Shown piece by piece: positions 26,709 to 36,007 of a stretch of 64,000 nt of DNA (within the stretch, counting starts at the first letter, position 1; the number at the start of each line of letters is the position of its first letter). The notes below the pieces were generated by a model. The model was not told where the DNA came from and did no database searches. It was given only the letters and a program-made list of their open reading frames with translations. A program made the position numbers and the translations under genes. Origin of the DNA: Psychrobacter sp. GP33 (GTDB taxonomy: Bacteria; Pseudomonadota; Gammaproteobacteria; Pseudomonadales; Moraxellaceae); assembly GCF_014119005.1 (NCBI RefSeq), contig NZ_JACGYX010000005.1, positions 124,001-188,000 on the forward strand, read 5' to 3'.

Positions 26709-26737
26709 GAAACTGGCTACCTAGAGCCAGTTTTTTT
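26709..26737 (+). terminator. Terminator after glyS
   Basis: AACTGGCT and AGCCAGTT form an eight-base stem with a six-base loop, followed by Ts. Confidence 0.88.
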
Positions 26738-26904
26738 ATACCAATCTTTTTTATTTGTTATTATTGAGTTTCTAACAAGTCTTATTGTTTGCATGATTAA
26801 AGCAGGCAATAGCTAGGTAGATAAATTAAATTGCAGTAAACTTTAGCAATAACCCTTACTTTTATTGATTTGCATTTATTCCCATAATTTACAGGAGCAC
26901 TGCC

Positions 26905-27228
26905 GTGTTTGCCGTGATTACTATCTTAATTATCGTCTGGATTGTGATGTGGGGCTTTTATAAAGTTATGTATCCGCGTCCACCCAAAAGTATGATGCCG
27001 AAAAAAGGCGATATCACTACACCGCGCCAATGCAACTTTTGTGGTCACAGTTTGGCGGAGTATCGTGGTGTTCTAGAGCCGCAATCAGTGCCATTAGAAT
27101 CAGCGTCAGCAAGTAACGATAGTAATATCGTTACTTATACTGAAGGCGACTTATTCTTCTGCAATTATGAACACCAAGCGGACTTCCACGCAGGCAAAAA
27201 GCACGCCACTAAACAAGACAACGTTTAA
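26905..27228 (+). CDS. Membrane-anchored zinc-ribbon-like protein (PP0621 type)
   Basis: This 107-residue protein starts with GTG, with ACAGGAG 8 bases upstream. Residues 1-20 are a membrane helix. A cytosolic part follows with CNFC at 43-46 and a later FFCNYEH (Cys86, His90) that together could bind one zinc ion. The layout resembles PP0621-like small proteins, whose function is unknown. It converges on zapA. The Ser-rich middle is probably flexible. Confidence 0.6.
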   Translation: MFAVITILIIVWIVMWGFYKVMYPRPPKSMMPKKGDITTPRQCNFCGHSLAEYRGVLEPQSVPLESASASNDSNIVTYTEGDLFFCNYEHQADFHAGKKHATKQDNV

Positions 27229-27273
27229 TATGCAGTTTACCGTTGGGTGAGACTTAACGGTAACAAAGACGAT

Positions 27274-27759
27274 CTATAGTAAAACAGAATCAGCGTCATC
27301 AATGATTTTATTCAACAGCATCTCTGACTGTTCAGCGTTATGATAATGTTGCTCAACGTCTTTTTGCTGGCTATGAATTTTCTCTTGAAGATTTAAACAG
27401 CATAATACCAGCAGATTTTCTTGGGTTAAATTTGGCGCTTGCTCTTTGAGATCCAGAACGGAGTTATTAATAACATATACCGCTGAGCGCAATGCTTCTT
27501 CTTCATTGATAGGGCAGTAGATTGGATAGGTATTACCTGCAATGACGATATCCACTTTTTTCATCTGTGGCTCTGGTGTTTCGTCGTCAGCTTGCTCTAA
27601 CTCCGTGGTACTAGATTCTAAATCTTGGCTATCATTGCTGTTCAAAGTGAGCTCAGAATCAGAGGTTTCAGTTATTTCTACTGAGTCTGCTGAAATATTT
27701 TCACTGATTTGTGGGTCAATATAGTCATTAATATCAGTATCGCTATTGGCGTCGGTCAT
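27274..27759 (-). CDS. zapA: Cell division protein ZapA with acidic N-terminal extension
   Basis: The protein has 161 residues, whereas ZapA is usually about 100. Residues 67-155 form the ZapA domain: KKVDIVIAGNTYPIYC, then EEALRSAVYVINNSV and a C-terminal coiled coil. ZapA binds FtsZ and bundles filaments at mid-cell. Residues 1-66 are almost all Asp, Glu, Ser and Thr and probably disordered. I do not know this extension from other genera. A coiled-coil gene lies 89 bases upstream in the same direction, as in the zapA region of Pseudomonas. Confidence 0.87.
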   Translation of the reverse strand: MTDANSDTDINDYIDPQISENISADSVEITETSDSELTLNSNDSQDLESSTTELEQADDETPEPQMKKVDIVIAGNTYPIYCPINEEEALRSAVYVINNSVLDLKEQAPNLTQENLLVLCCLNLQEKIHSQQKDVEQHYHNAEQSEMLLNKIIDDADSVLL

Positions 27760-27848
27760 AAGAAATCCTACAAGGTATCAAGTTGGGTTAAAGGCATAAG
27801 TCGATAAAAATAATGGTAGAGACAGCTATTGGTTAAATTCACCCATTC

Positions 27849-28307
27849 TTAACCATCTACTTGATCAATATGTGTCAGTCGATCTAAGACCACTTGAGTA
27901 CGCTCAGATGCCAGTCTATTTTTTTCTTGTAGGTTGATGTTTTTCTTATCGACTTCTGCTATTTGATGTTGCAAGGTCGCGTTTTTCTGCTGTATATCAG
28001 CATTTTGTTGTTGCAGTGCTTTATTCTGCTGTTGCAAGTCAGCAAGCTGTTGTTGCAATTTGTCTTGCTCTTCGCCAAGCATATGATGGGCTTCGGCAAG
28101 ATTTTGATAACGCTCATCAAAGGCGCTCAATTGTTTTTTGAGGGTATCTCGTTCTGTCTGAGTGCTTTCAAGATTGGTCTTCAGCGCGTTAAACTCTTTT
28201 GAGCCGCTACTTTGTTGCTTTAGCATATTCAGCTCAGCACTGACCAGTCGATGCTGTTTTTTAATCGTCAGTATCGTTTTTTCTAAATGTAACAGGTGCT
28301 CATACAT
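27849..28307 (-). CDS. Coiled-coil protein upstream of zapA (TIGR02449/ZapB-like)
   Basis: This 152-residue protein is predicted to be one long coiled coil, with heptad Leu and many Gln/Lys residues (LQQQLADLQQQ repeated in the middle). It begins with LHLEKTILTIKKQHRLV. Its place next to zapA and a UPF0149 gene, and this helical type, suggest the small TIGR02449 family of division-associated proteins, similar in style to ZapB. Repeated Gln-rich heptads have lengthened it relative to the usual 70 or so residues. A role in Z-ring organisation is inferred from context. Confidence 0.65.
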   Translation of the reverse strand: MYEHLLHLEKTILTIKKQHRLVSAELNMLKQQSSGSKEFNALKTNLESTQTERDTLKKQLSAFDERYQNLAEAHHMLGEEQDKLQQQLADLQQQNKALQQQNADIQQKNATLQHQIAEVDKKNINLQEKNRLASERTQVVLDRLTHIDQVDG

Positions 28308-28522
28308 AGTCAGTTTTTACCCTTAACGTGTGAATGTGAATGAATTTTGTGTGATATGTTTAATAATGCCACAGGTGACCGCATTATAGCTATATCAACA
28401 AAGTAATTGCACTCCGGACTTTATTTTTTACGGTAGAATCGCATTAGTAACGTAGCGTCCAAGCGTCGCTAGTGTGCCGCGCAATACTTATTATACGCGC
28501 ATGACTTATTAGGATAATTTTT

Positions 28523-29176
28523 ATGAATGACAATATCTCTGGCTGGAACACATGGTGTGAGGCGTTTGAGGATTGGACAGATGTATCTGTCAGTGAAATA
28601 CATGGTTTTATGACAGGATTGATGACCGCATGTGATGCCCCTGATGAGCAAGGTTGGGCAACTATTTTAGAAGAGTTGAGCTTTGCGTCGCTACCTGATG
28701 CTGCGTTAACGCTGTTGACCGAAGAGGCAGAAGATACGGTTTTTCAGCTTAAAGATAAAGATGATGCCTATGCCTATACGCCACTCGTGCCTGATGATGA
28801 CCATGACTTATATGAGCGAGTAATTGCACTAAAACAGTGGGCAAATGGCTTTATGACGGGTTTTGGTATCTCTGACTGTCGAATCAGTGCCGAAGAAAAT
28901 GAGATGCTGATGGACTTGGCAAAAATTGGCGGCATTCGTTTAGAAGACGATGAAGAATATGAAGGCGGCGAGGAATCTTATATTTATATTTATGAGTTTG
29001 CGCGCATGATTCCAGTCAGCTTTGCTACGCGCCAACGTAAATCGGTCAAAGATTTAGCATTGATTGCTGGGCTAAAAATGGATGCTAAAACCACCAAAGA
29101 GCTGCAAGCAGAAGGCAAATTGCCAAAGCCAATGCCACCTGTCATTGATGTGATGAATCAAAATAATCCGTCGTAA
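28523..29176 (+). CDS. UPF0149 (YgfB/YecA-like) family protein
   Basis: This 217-residue acidic protein has the UPF0149 pattern: SEIHGFMTGLMTA near the N-terminus and WANGFMTGFG in the middle, with many Asp and Glu. The family is cytosolic. In Pseudomonas, YgfB has been linked to regulation of ampDh3 and beta-lactam tolerance. It is divergent from the coiled-coil/zapA pair, the same neighbourhood as in Pseudomonas. AGGATAATTTTT is a modest ribosome site. Confidence 0.82.
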   Translation: MNDNISGWNTWCEAFEDWTDVSVSEIHGFMTGLMTACDAPDEQGWATILEELSFASLPDAALTLLTEEAEDTVFQLKDKDDAYAYTPLVPDDDHDLYERVIALKQWANGFMTGFGISDCRISAEENEMLMDLAKIGGIRLEDDEEYEGGEESYIYIYEFARMIPVSFATRQRKSVKDLALIAGLKMDAKTTKELQAEGKLPKPMPPVIDVMNQNNPS

Positions 29177-29206
29177 GTGAACTAACTTGCGAACAGTATT
29201 TTTTAT

Positions 29207-29237
29207 AAAACAGTGGTCACCAGCCGCTGTTTTTTTT
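29207..29237 (+). terminator. Terminator after the UPF0149 gene
   Basis: AAAACAGTGG pairs with CCGCTGTTTT (one wobble) around a short loop and is followed by Ts. Confidence 0.8.
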
Positions 29238-29430
29238 AGTAATAAGACTTTGTAAAATAGCTGTTTTATTTAGTGAAATGGCTTGCAACTAGAGTTACTT
29301 TATTCATAAATAAGGTAACTCTCTATGTGATGAGCCTTTGTTATCATAGTCGTGGTATAAAATAGGTGGCGATAACGTTGTGTTGAAATAACAGTATGCC
29401 GCGATAACAAGATATAAGAGAGATGGAGTT

Positions 29431-29910
29431 ATGATAACTGATAAAGATAACGCTCATTTGCGCCGTTGTATTGAGCTTGCGACTGAAGCATTAGAGGCAG
29501 GAGACGAGCCGTTTGGCAGTGTGTTAGTGGATAGTGATGGTAACGTGATGAACGAAGATCGGAATCGCGCCAATAGTGTGGATGCCACGTACCATCCTGA
29601 GATTGCCGTAGCGAAATGGGCAGCGCAAAACATGAGTGCAGCAGCCAGAAAAACAACAGTGGTTTATACGTCAGGTGAGCATTGCGCTATGTGCTCAGCT
29701 GCTCATGCTTGGGCAGGGCTCGGTCGTATTGTCTATATTAGCTCTTCAAAACAATTGGGCGAGTGGATGGATGAGGTGGGTGTGGAATCCACATCACCGA
29801 TTAACACATTATCCATCCAAGAAGTTGCGCCACATATACCCGTTGACGGTCCGATTGCAGGCTTAGATGAAGAGATGAAAGCATTGCAATTGCGCGCATT
29901 TAAATACTGA
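29431..29910 (+). CDS. Nucleoside/guanine deaminase-type enzyme (CDA fold)
   Basis: This 159-residue cytidine-deaminase-fold protein has the zinc and proton-transfer motif HPE at 55-57, where classical enzymes have HAE, and CAMC at 85-88 as the other two zinc ligands. EPFGSVLVD near residue 26 is typical of the nucleoside deaminase family that includes guanine deaminases and TadA-like proteins. Lack of the TadA-specific C-terminal residues argues against tRNA editing. It probably deaminates a free base or nucleoside in the cytosol. GAGATGGAGTT supplies the ribosome site. Confidence 0.8.
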   Translation: MITDKDNAHLRRCIELATEALEAGDEPFGSVLVDSDGNVMNEDRNRANSVDATYHPEIAVAKWAAQNMSAAARKTTVVYTSGEHCAMCSAAHAWAGLGRIVYISSSKQLGEWMDEVGVESTSPINTLSIQEVAPHIPVDGPIAGLDEEMKALQLRAFKY

Positions 29911-30022
29911 TAATTGACATCGATCTCTCATATTGACCTTTAATATTGGCAATTAACGTTACCAATCAAGGTTGTTAGTCAATAAGGCGTAATCGTTGAA
30001 TTAGGCTGACTGAGGATTTGTG

Positions 30023-31276
30023 ATGACCACCAATAATAAGAGTGAGAATACAATGAGTGATATGATTGATAATACTATGGAGAATGACATTACGAATAGT
30101 TATCCCAGTAATAGTGTTGACTGGCTCACGCGTCTGATTGCATTTGATACGGTCAGCCGCTATTCAAATCTTACGTTGATTGAAGATGTGCAGGTTTATT
30201 GTGCGCGATTAGGCTTAAGCGTTGATTTGACCTTTAATGAGGCAAGAAGTAAAGCCAATTTATTTGTCACTGTTCCTGCTGGCAAACAAGCTGATATCGT
30301 TACGGGTGGCTTGGTGCTATCTGGTCATACCGATGTTGTACCTGTCGATGGGCAGGCATGGACGTCTGATCCCTTTACCGCCACTATCCGTGGGTCGCGT
30401 CTTTATGGACGCGGGGCTTGTGACATGAAGGGTTTTATTGCTTGTGCGTTGACGATGTTACCGGATGCGGTGGCGTTGTCTAACAAAGGTCAACTACGTC
30501 GCCCGTTGCATTTGGCTTTGTCATTTGATGAAGAGGTGGGTTGCCTTGGTGCGCCATTGATATTGGCAGATTTGGCAGCGCGCAATATCACGCCTGATTA
30601 TTGTATCGTGGGAGAGCCGACCAATATGACGATGGTGGTCGCGCATAAGGGCATTGCAGTTTATCGCTGCCGTGTGCATGGCAAGTCTGCGCATTCCTCT
30701 TTAACCCCGCAAGGGGTCAATGCAATCAGTTATGCCAGTCGTTTGGTGGGCTTTGTCGATACGTTAGCTGAGCAGTTAACCCACCGCGATGATAATGACC
30801 CGTTGTTTGATGTGCCTTATTCGACCTTATCAGTGGGTACTATTCAAGGGGGAACGGCAACCAACATCGTGCCAAATTTATGTGAGTTTACCTTTGACTA
30901 TCGTAATTTGCCACACATGACTCAAGACGATATTTTGCTGCCCATTCAAGCTAAAGTTGCTGAGTTAACGGCGCAAATGCAAGCGCGTGCACCCGAGACA
31001 GGTATTGAGTTACAACAGCAAGAAAGCGTACCGGCAATGACCGATGATGACAGTGCTGAGCTGCAACATCTTATTGCCGCACTCGTCACCGATGATAAGC
31101 GTCATAAAGTTGCCTATGCCACTGAGGGCGGGCAATTTACCGATGCCGGTATTCCTACTATCATTTGTGGTCCGGGCAGCATTGAACAGGCACATAAAGC
31201 CGATGAGTATGTCGAGCTGAGCGAGCTCGAACGTTGTGATAATTTCTTAGCGCAATTATTAGAACGTTGCCGTTAG
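30023..31276 (+). CDS. argE: Acetylornithine deacetylase (M20 family)
   Basis: The product has 417 residues from the ATG at 30023, with TGAGGA six bases upstream. A GTG directly before it is less likely. A Met/Asn-rich tail of about 30 residues precedes the conserved start DWLTRLIAFDTVS. Metal-site motifs are SGHTDVVPVDGQ, GRGACDMKGF, and FDEEVGCLG, and the dimerisation domain follows from about residue 205. ArgE removes acetate from N-acetylornithine in arginine synthesis. Related M20 enzymes (DapE, carboxypeptidases) are possible, but the motif spacing fits ArgE. A terminator follows. Confidence 0.88.
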   Translation: MTTNNKSENTMSDMIDNTMENDITNSYPSNSVDWLTRLIAFDTVSRYSNLTLIEDVQVYCARLGLSVDLTFNEARSKANLFVTVPAGKQADIVTGGLVLSGHTDVVPVDGQAWTSDPFTATIRGSRLYGRGACDMKGFIACALTMLPDAVALSNKGQLRRPLHLALSFDEEVGCLGAPLILADLAARNITPDYCIVGEPTNMTMVVAHKGIAVYRCRVHGKSAHSSLTPQGVNAISYASRLVGFVDTLAEQLTHRDDNDPLFDVPYSTLSVGTIQGGTATNIVPNLCEFTFDYRNLPHMTQDDILLPIQAKVAELTAQMQARAPETGIELQQQESVPAMTDDDSAELQHLIAALVTDDKRHKVAYATEGGQFTDAGIPTIICGPGSIEQAHKADEYVELSELERCDNFLAQLLERCR

Positions 31277-31390
31277 GAGGGTTGTCCCTGTTTTTAGAAT
31301 CAGACTTTTACGTCACTTTTAGTCTGATATTTTAGCAGGAGCTGAATAAGCAGTTTATTTTAGCGCCTATTATGGTTTAAACTGTCTCAA

Positions 31391-31425
31391 TAAACACCGC
31401 CCTCATGGCGGTGTTTGCTTTTTAT
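31391..31425 (+). terminator. Terminator after argE
   Basis: AAACACCGCC and GGCGGTGTTT form a ten-base stem with a five-base loop and a nearby T run. Confidence 0.88.
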
Positions 31426-31484
31426 ATTTAGGGCAGTGAGTGCATTAGCTAAATGTGCACTATTCAAAAAGTAGGGGTTAGTTG

Positions 31485-32210
31485 ATGTCTTGGCATCTGT
31501 TTGTGGTATTTTTTGTGAGTACGTTTTTTATATCGGCAACTCCAGGTCCTAATATGTTGCTGGCGTTCCAGTATGGGCTGAATTATGGCGTTAAACGGAC
31601 GTTATGGACGCTGGCAGGGCTTAGCCTAGGGCTGTTTATTTTACTCTTATCAACCTTATTGGGGCTAGATGTCATCAGTCGCCAATCGCCGTGGATTTTG
31701 ACGCTGATTAAAGCGGTAGGCGGATTGTATTTACTGTATTTGGGCATTAGTGCTTGGCGTAATGCGGCAAATAATAGCAGCTTGATGGACGATGCACAGA
31801 TACTGAGTGACGAAGTGGCAGCTAGCTACCCTGATAAGCCGTTGAATATTCCTGCTCCGCGCTCGTTATCGAGTGCTGCCGTGACGATAGCACCCAGCAA
31901 CTTTATTTTGTTTCGTACCGGCGTTTGGGTTGCCTTATCCAACCCTAAAGCGATTTTATTTTTTGCCGCATTTTTCCCCAAGTTTATTAATTTTTCTCGT
32001 TCACTCTGGGCGCAATATGTGGTGCTGACGCTAGCGCTTTATTTGAGTGAGACTATTTGGCAGCTAATTTATACCATCGGTGGCAAAAAACTATCAGGTT
32101 GGCTGGATGTTGGCGCGCGTTTGGCGTGGTTGAATCGCGGTTGTGGCGTAATCTTCGTCATCATTGCACTGGCTTTATTAATTGAAGTGGGAAATCATTT
32201 TATTCATTAA
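31485..32210 (+). CDS. LysE/RhtB-family amino acid exporter
   Basis: The product has 241 residues from the ATG at 31485 (TAGGGG nearby). It opens with the family signature FISATPGPNMLLAFQYGLNYG and has about six hydrophobic segments, with GVWVALSNPKAILFFAAFFPKF in the middle, as in RhtB exporters. A polar insertion of about 40 residues around 90-135, with Asp, Ser and Pro, is longer than in many members. It would export an amino acid, and the substrate cannot be told. It follows argE but is separated by a terminator. Confidence 0.87.
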   Translation: MSWHLFVVFFVSTFFISATPGPNMLLAFQYGLNYGVKRTLWTLAGLSLGLFILLLSTLLGLDVISRQSPWILTLIKAVGGLYLLYLGISAWRNAANNSSLMDDAQILSDEVAASYPDKPLNIPAPRSLSSAAVTIAPSNFILFRTGVWVALSNPKAILFFAAFFPKFINFSRSLWAQYVVLTLALYLSETIWQLIYTIGGKKLSGWLDVGARLAWLNRGCGVIFVIIALALLIEVGNHFIH

Positions 32211-32294
32211 CTAATAAATATTAATTTTTTAGAAAAGCATTTAATAAATTATTTATTTCTAATACATAAAATTTATATTCACTATAAAAAATAA

Positions 32295-32325
32295 TTGACA
32301 TTTAATTTTAAAGGTTTATTATAAT
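32295..32325 (+). promoter_or_regulatory. Sigma-70-like promoter in the rtcB upstream region
   Basis: TTGACA at 32295-32300 and TATAAT at 32320-32325 are both perfect hexamers, with a 19-base spacing that is slightly long. It would start RNA about 600 bases before rtcB, giving a long leader or a separate small transcript. Confidence 0.5.
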
Positions 32326-32431
32326 CGTCTATTATCCAATCATACCTAACAATATTTATTGTTTAGCGTATCCAGTTTTATTTGCTGTTGTCAATCATTG
32401 GCAATAAGCCACAACCAAGGGAGGAATCATA

Positions 32432-32518
32432 ATGTCACACCTAAATATTCAAACGTTTTTAAAGATGGAGTATGTGGAGAGAACATCAGTGATGATAACC
32501 TCACTATGGTTAGGCTAA
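32432..32518 (+). CDS. Possible 28-residue small protein or leader peptide
   Basis: GGGAGGAATCATA directly precedes an ATG and a 28-codon frame ending in TAA. The peptide begins MSHLNIQTFL and ends in a short hydrophobic part, ITSLWLG. The ribosome site is among the best in the window, and the frame lies about 105 bases after a consensus-like promoter. No family is recognised. It may be a translated leader for rtcB, a small membrane-active peptide, or chance. Confidence 0.35.
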   Translation: MSHLNIQTFLKMEYVERTSVMITSLWLG

Positions 32519-32926
32519 GTAGCACTCGCTTTATCCGACTGCCTTTGCGTTATCTTAGACCTTTTTGCTAAAAGCATTGTGTTTATAAACTTGTCAGCCA
32601 TTTTTTTGTTGATATGGTTTGTATACGCATTATATTTTTGCAGTATTGGTCGCCGCTGTATATGACTCCACTTCTCATCCTCTTAAACGTCTAACAAGAA
32701 CTTATAAAATAAACCTATTTTTATGGATTCTATTTTTTAGAATAAATAAAGATAATGGTTTTTTATTGTCTATTATTTACTAATTCTATTTTTTAACCTT
32801 TTTAAGTTAAGGTGAATTAGTGCTGCCTAAATTTAAATAATTAAGACTATGAATTAATAAATAAGCTAATTAATAAAATACCAAAATAACTAAAAAATAT
32901 AAATAGAAAAACGGAAAAATGAATTC

Positions 32927-34141
32927 ATGAGTATTCAATTAATACTAAATGATAGTGGACACCACGGTGTACCCGTCAAGATTTATACCACTGATATTGA
33001 CCAAGGCGCGATGGATCAGCTGCGCAATGTGGCAAAATTAGAATTTATCCACTCACATATCGCGGTCATGCCGGATGTGCATGTGGGTATTGGTGCAACG
33101 GTGGGCAGCGTAATTCCAACCAAATCGGCGATTATTCCGGCGGCGGTGGGGGTGGATATCGGTTGCGGGATGAATGCGGTGCGCTTGTCCCTGACAGCCA
33201 GTGATTTACCCGATAGTTTAAAGTCATTGCGCCTTGCCATTGAGCAGCAAGTGCCGGTCGGTTTTAATATGCATAAGCAAATCGCGGCTAAGATGTCGAC
33301 ACTTGACCCACTTAATAAACGCCTGCAGCCGATTACGGATAAACATCCGGGGCTATTAAAAATGCTCAGAGGTTTTGAGCGGACGTGGGCAAAACAGTTA
33401 GGAACTTTGGGCGGTGGCAATCATTTTATCGAGCTATGTTTGGATGAAAATCAAGACGTTTGGGTGATGTTGCATTCGGGCAGTCGTGGTATTGGTAATT
33501 GTATCGGGCAATATTTTATTGCTCTTGCCAAAAAGGAGCGCCAATCACGCTTTGGACATGTGCCGGATCAAGACTTGTCTTATTTTGCTGAAGGGTCGAA
33601 AAGTTTTGCCGATTACATTGAGGCTGTCGAGTGGGCGCAAGACTATGCTTTGGAAAACCGCCGCGAGATGATGCGCTTGGTAATTGATGCCCTACAATCA
33701 CGTCAATCTGGATTGCCACTGTTTCAGCTGACCAAAGAGGCGATTAACTGCCATCATAATTATGTCAATGAAGAAGTGCATTTCGGCGAGCAGGTTTATG
33801 TCACTCGTAAAGGCGCGATTAGTGCTTACGAAGGCGAGCTGGGTATTATCCCTGGTTCAATGGGCGCCAAGTCCTTTATTGTGCGTGGTCTGGGTAATGA
33901 TGAATCGTTTTGCTCCTGTTCACATGGCGCAGGGCGACGCATGAGCCGTAGTAAGGCGGTGCGCTCGTTCACTGTTGATGAGCTAAAAGCGCAAACCGAA
34001 GGCGTTGAATGTCGAAAAGACAAAAGCGTACTCGACGAAATACCGAGTGCGTATAAAGACATTGATGAGGTGATGGCAAACCAGTCGGACTTGGTAGAAG
34101 TGGTGCATACGCTCAAGCAAGTCATGTGTGTGAAAGGCTAA
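32927..34141 (+). CDS. rtcB: RNA ligase RtcB
   Basis: This 404-residue protein, near the usual 408, shows all major RtcB motifs: AVGVDIGCGMNAVR with the metal-binding Asp and Cys, LGTLGGGNHFIE, HSGSRGIGN, PGSMGAKSF, and the C-terminal CSHGAGRRMSR with the guanylylated His. It joins 2',3'-cyclic phosphate or 3'-phosphate RNA ends to 5'-OH ends using GTP and Mn2+, in RNA repair after toxin or nuclease damage. No rtcA or rtcR gene is present nearby, unlike E. coli. A small Lys-rich gene follows after 38 bases. Confidence 0.95.
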   Translation: MSIQLILNDSGHHGVPVKIYTTDIDQGAMDQLRNVAKLEFIHSHIAVMPDVHVGIGATVGSVIPTKSAIIPAAVGVDIGCGMNAVRLSLTASDLPDSLKSLRLAIEQQVPVGFNMHKQIAAKMSTLDPLNKRLQPITDKHPGLLKMLRGFERTWAKQLGTLGGGNHFIELCLDENQDVWVMLHSGSRGIGNCIGQYFIALAKKERQSRFGHVPDQDLSYFAEGSKSFADYIEAVEWAQDYALENRREMMRLVIDALQSRQSGLPLFQLTKEAINCHHNYVNEEVHFGEQVYVTRKGAISAYEGELGIIPGSMGAKSFIVRGLGNDESFCSCSHGAGRRMSRSKAVRSFTVDELKAQTEGVECRKDKSVLDEIPSAYKDIDEVMANQSDLVEVVHTLKQVMCVKG

Positions 34142-34179
34142 CGTCTTCAAATTTTTAAAAGACTAAGATAGGTAAAATA

Positions 34180-34410
34180 ATGAGCTTAAAAGAAACGCTT
34201 AAACAAGCCAAAAAAATTGAACGGCAGTTAGAGCAGCAAGAAAAGCAGTCATTTTCACTGGGCGCAGTCAAACCGCGTAATTACTTGGTACTGAATCCGC
34301 TATTAAAAAAAGGCGGTATTCATGAAAAAGAAGATATTGACTGTGTGCGTAAAAAACGTCGCCGTGAAACCAAGCAAAACTTGCGGCAGACAGATTGGTT
34401 ATCAGAATAA
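34180..34410 (+). CDS. Small basic protein of unknown function, downstream of rtcB
   Basis: This 76-residue protein is highly charged (Lys, Arg, Glu, Gln) and starts with a predicted helix (LKETLKQAKKIERQLEQQEK). The middle has KPRNYLVLNPLLKKGGIHE, and a basic tail VRKKRRRETKQ suggests nucleic-acid binding. It is 38 bases after rtcB, with a GATAGGT-like site, so it is likely co-transcribed. That raises the idea of an accessory factor for RNA repair, but I do not recognise the family. A terminator follows. Confidence 0.62.
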   Translation: MSLKETLKQAKKIERQLEQQEKQSFSLGAVKPRNYLVLNPLLKKGGIHEKEDIDCVRKKRRRETKQNLRQTDWLSE

Positions 34411-34443
34411 AGGTTAATCAAACGCCAAGCCGTTTTCATCCAC

Positions 34444-34484
34444 AAAAAAGCCGTGCACTATCTAACTTAGTGTACGGCTTTTTA
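34444..34484. terminator. Bidirectional terminator between the rtcB unit and miaB
   Basis: AAAAAGCCGTGCACTA and TAGTGTACGGCTTTTT pair with one wobble around a short loop. It lies between convergent genes and has U runs on both strands. Confidence 0.9.
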
Positions 34485-34534
34485 TTACGATAATTTTTTA
34501 ATGATTAAGTTTTTAATCGTTAAAATTTTAAAAT

Positions 34535-36007
34535 CTAAGCGACTACTTCTACCAACTCACCTTTTACCATATGCGGACTAACAAAATCAGTGATACGGAC
34601 GTTGACGATTTTACCCAGTAGCTCATCCATTTTATCTTCGTCATAAGGAAACATTACGGTGCGCGTATTATCCGCCGTACCGATCAAGCAATCAGGATGG
34701 CGATTGGCAACTTGCTCGACCAAGACGCGAGCGGTAGTGCCGACCATGTCATGCGATTTTTGTAGCGTTGAGTCGATAATTACTTTTTGGAATTCAGCTA
34801 AGCGCGCTTTTTTAGTGGCAAAACTCACATCATCGGGTAATTCTGATGCCGGTGTACCCGGACGTTTAGAATAAATAAAGCTGTAAGAATGGTCAAAGTT
34901 TAAATCTTTTGCCAATTGCAAGGTATCTTGAAAATCAGCATCCGTCTCACCCGGAAAGCCAATGATAAAGTCGCTGGATAAATGAATATCGGGGCGCACC
35001 GCTTTGAGCTTGTCAATTTGAGTGGTATAGACATCAATGGTATGGTTACGTTTCATCGCTGCTAAAATCGCATTTGAGCCACTTTGTACTGGCAAATGTA
35101 GATGCGATACCAATTGTGGTAATTGTGCATAAGCATCGATGATATCATCGGTAAATTCTAGTGGATGGCTGGTGGTATAACGAATGCGCTCAACGCCATC
35201 GACATGCGAGACGTAATGCAACAGCTCGGCAAATCGGCAAATGCTTCCATCGTCTTTTTCGCCACGATAGCCATTAACGTTTTGACCCAGAAGGTTAATT
35301 TCACGCACGCCTTGCTCGGCTAGAGTATCAATCTCAGCCAATACGTCATCGAGCGGACGCGATAATTCTTCACCGCGTGTATAAGGCACGACACAAAATG
35401 AGCAATATTTTGAGCAGCCTTCCATAATAGAGACAAAGGCCTTAAACCCATCGACTTTTGGCTCTGGCAAGAAGTCAAATTTTTCAATACTTGGAAATGA
35501 TACATCCACCGTACCAATACGATTTTTGGGTGCGATGTCTTTTTGTTCGTTAGATTGATCATACAGCTCAGGCAAGCGGTGCAAGGTTTGTGGACCAAAT
35601 ACCATATCAACATACGGCGCGCGTTTTTGGATGTTATCGCCTTCTTGCGATGCCACGCAGCCGCCAACGCCAATGACCAAATCAGGACGTTTTTCTTTTA
35701 ATTTGCGCCAGCGTCCAAGTTCTGAAAATACTTTTTCTTGTGCCTTTTCGCGAATGGAGCAGGTGTTCATTAACAGCACATCTGCTTCATCGATATTATG
35801 CGTCACTTGCATGCCGTGTGAGTCACCCAGCACATCAAGCATCTTGTCAGAATCATAGACATTCATCTGACAGCCTTGGGTGGTAATAAAGACTTTTTTA
35901 ACCGCGCTAACCTCTGCTTGCGCAGCACTTGGCTCTACGAGTGCTGTGACAGCAGGGGTTGCGACTGCAGCGTCAACGGTGCGGGGGTCGAATACAGAAA
36001 CACTCAT
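34535..36007 (-). CDS. miaB: tRNA-2-methylthio-N6-dimethylallyladenosine synthase MiaB
   Basis: The product has 490 residues from the ATG at 36007. An upstream start at 36055 adds residues unlike MiaB. The N-terminal UPF0004 domain begins [18 protein letters not shown], whose cysteines bind one cluster. The radical-SAM site CSKYCSFC lies in the middle, and a C-terminal TRAM domain follows. MiaB thiomethylates i6A37 in tRNAs that read UNN codons. The first 35 residues are an Ala/Val-rich extension before the domain. It runs alone. Confidence 0.95.
   Translation of the reverse strand: MSVSVFDPRTVDAAVATPAVTALVEPSAAQAEVSAVKKVFITTQGCQMNVYDSDKMLDVLGDSHGMQVTHNIDEADVLLMNTCSIREKAQEKVFSELGRWRKLKEKRPDLVIGVGGCVASQEGDNIQKRAPYVDMVFGPQTLHRLPELYDQSNEQKDIAPKNRIGTVDVSFPSIEKFDFLPEPKVDGFKAFVSIMEGCSKYCSFCVVPYTRGEELSRPLDDVLAEIDTLAEQGVREINLLGQNVNGYRGEKDDGSICRFAELLHYVSHVDGVERIRYTTSHPLEFTDDIIDAYAQLPQLVSHLHLPVQSGSNAILAAMKRNHTIDVYTTQIDKLKAVRPDIHLSSDFIIGFPGETDADFQDTLQLAKDLNFDHSYSFIYSKRPGTPASELPDDVSFATKKARLAEFQKVIIDSTLQKSHDMVGTTARVLVEQVANRHPDCLIGTADNTRTVMFPYDEDKMDELLGKIVNVRITDFVSPHMVKGELVEVVA

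Larger units (their letters stand above)
32211..32926. other. Long AT-rich region upstream of rtcB with promoter and possible leader peptide
   Basis: This 716-base stretch is the longest spacer in the window. It holds a promoter-like pair near 32295-32325 and a short frame with a strong ribosome site at 32432-32518, each listed separately. The rest is highly AT-rich, with small hairpins such as CTAACAAT/ATTGTTTAG near 32347. The 70-codon frame that runs through it is not convincing. Confidence 0.45.

Noticed and set aside
26738..27273. 6S RNA gene next to zapA
   Set aside because: In many gammaproteobacteria ssrS follows zapA. Here only 45 bases separate zapA from the convergent gene at 26905-27228, so there is no room for it.
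32359..32571. 70-codon frame upstream of rtcB
   Set aside because: Poor start context and composition unlike a protein. The shorter frame at 32432 with a strong ribosome site in another frame is a better candidate.
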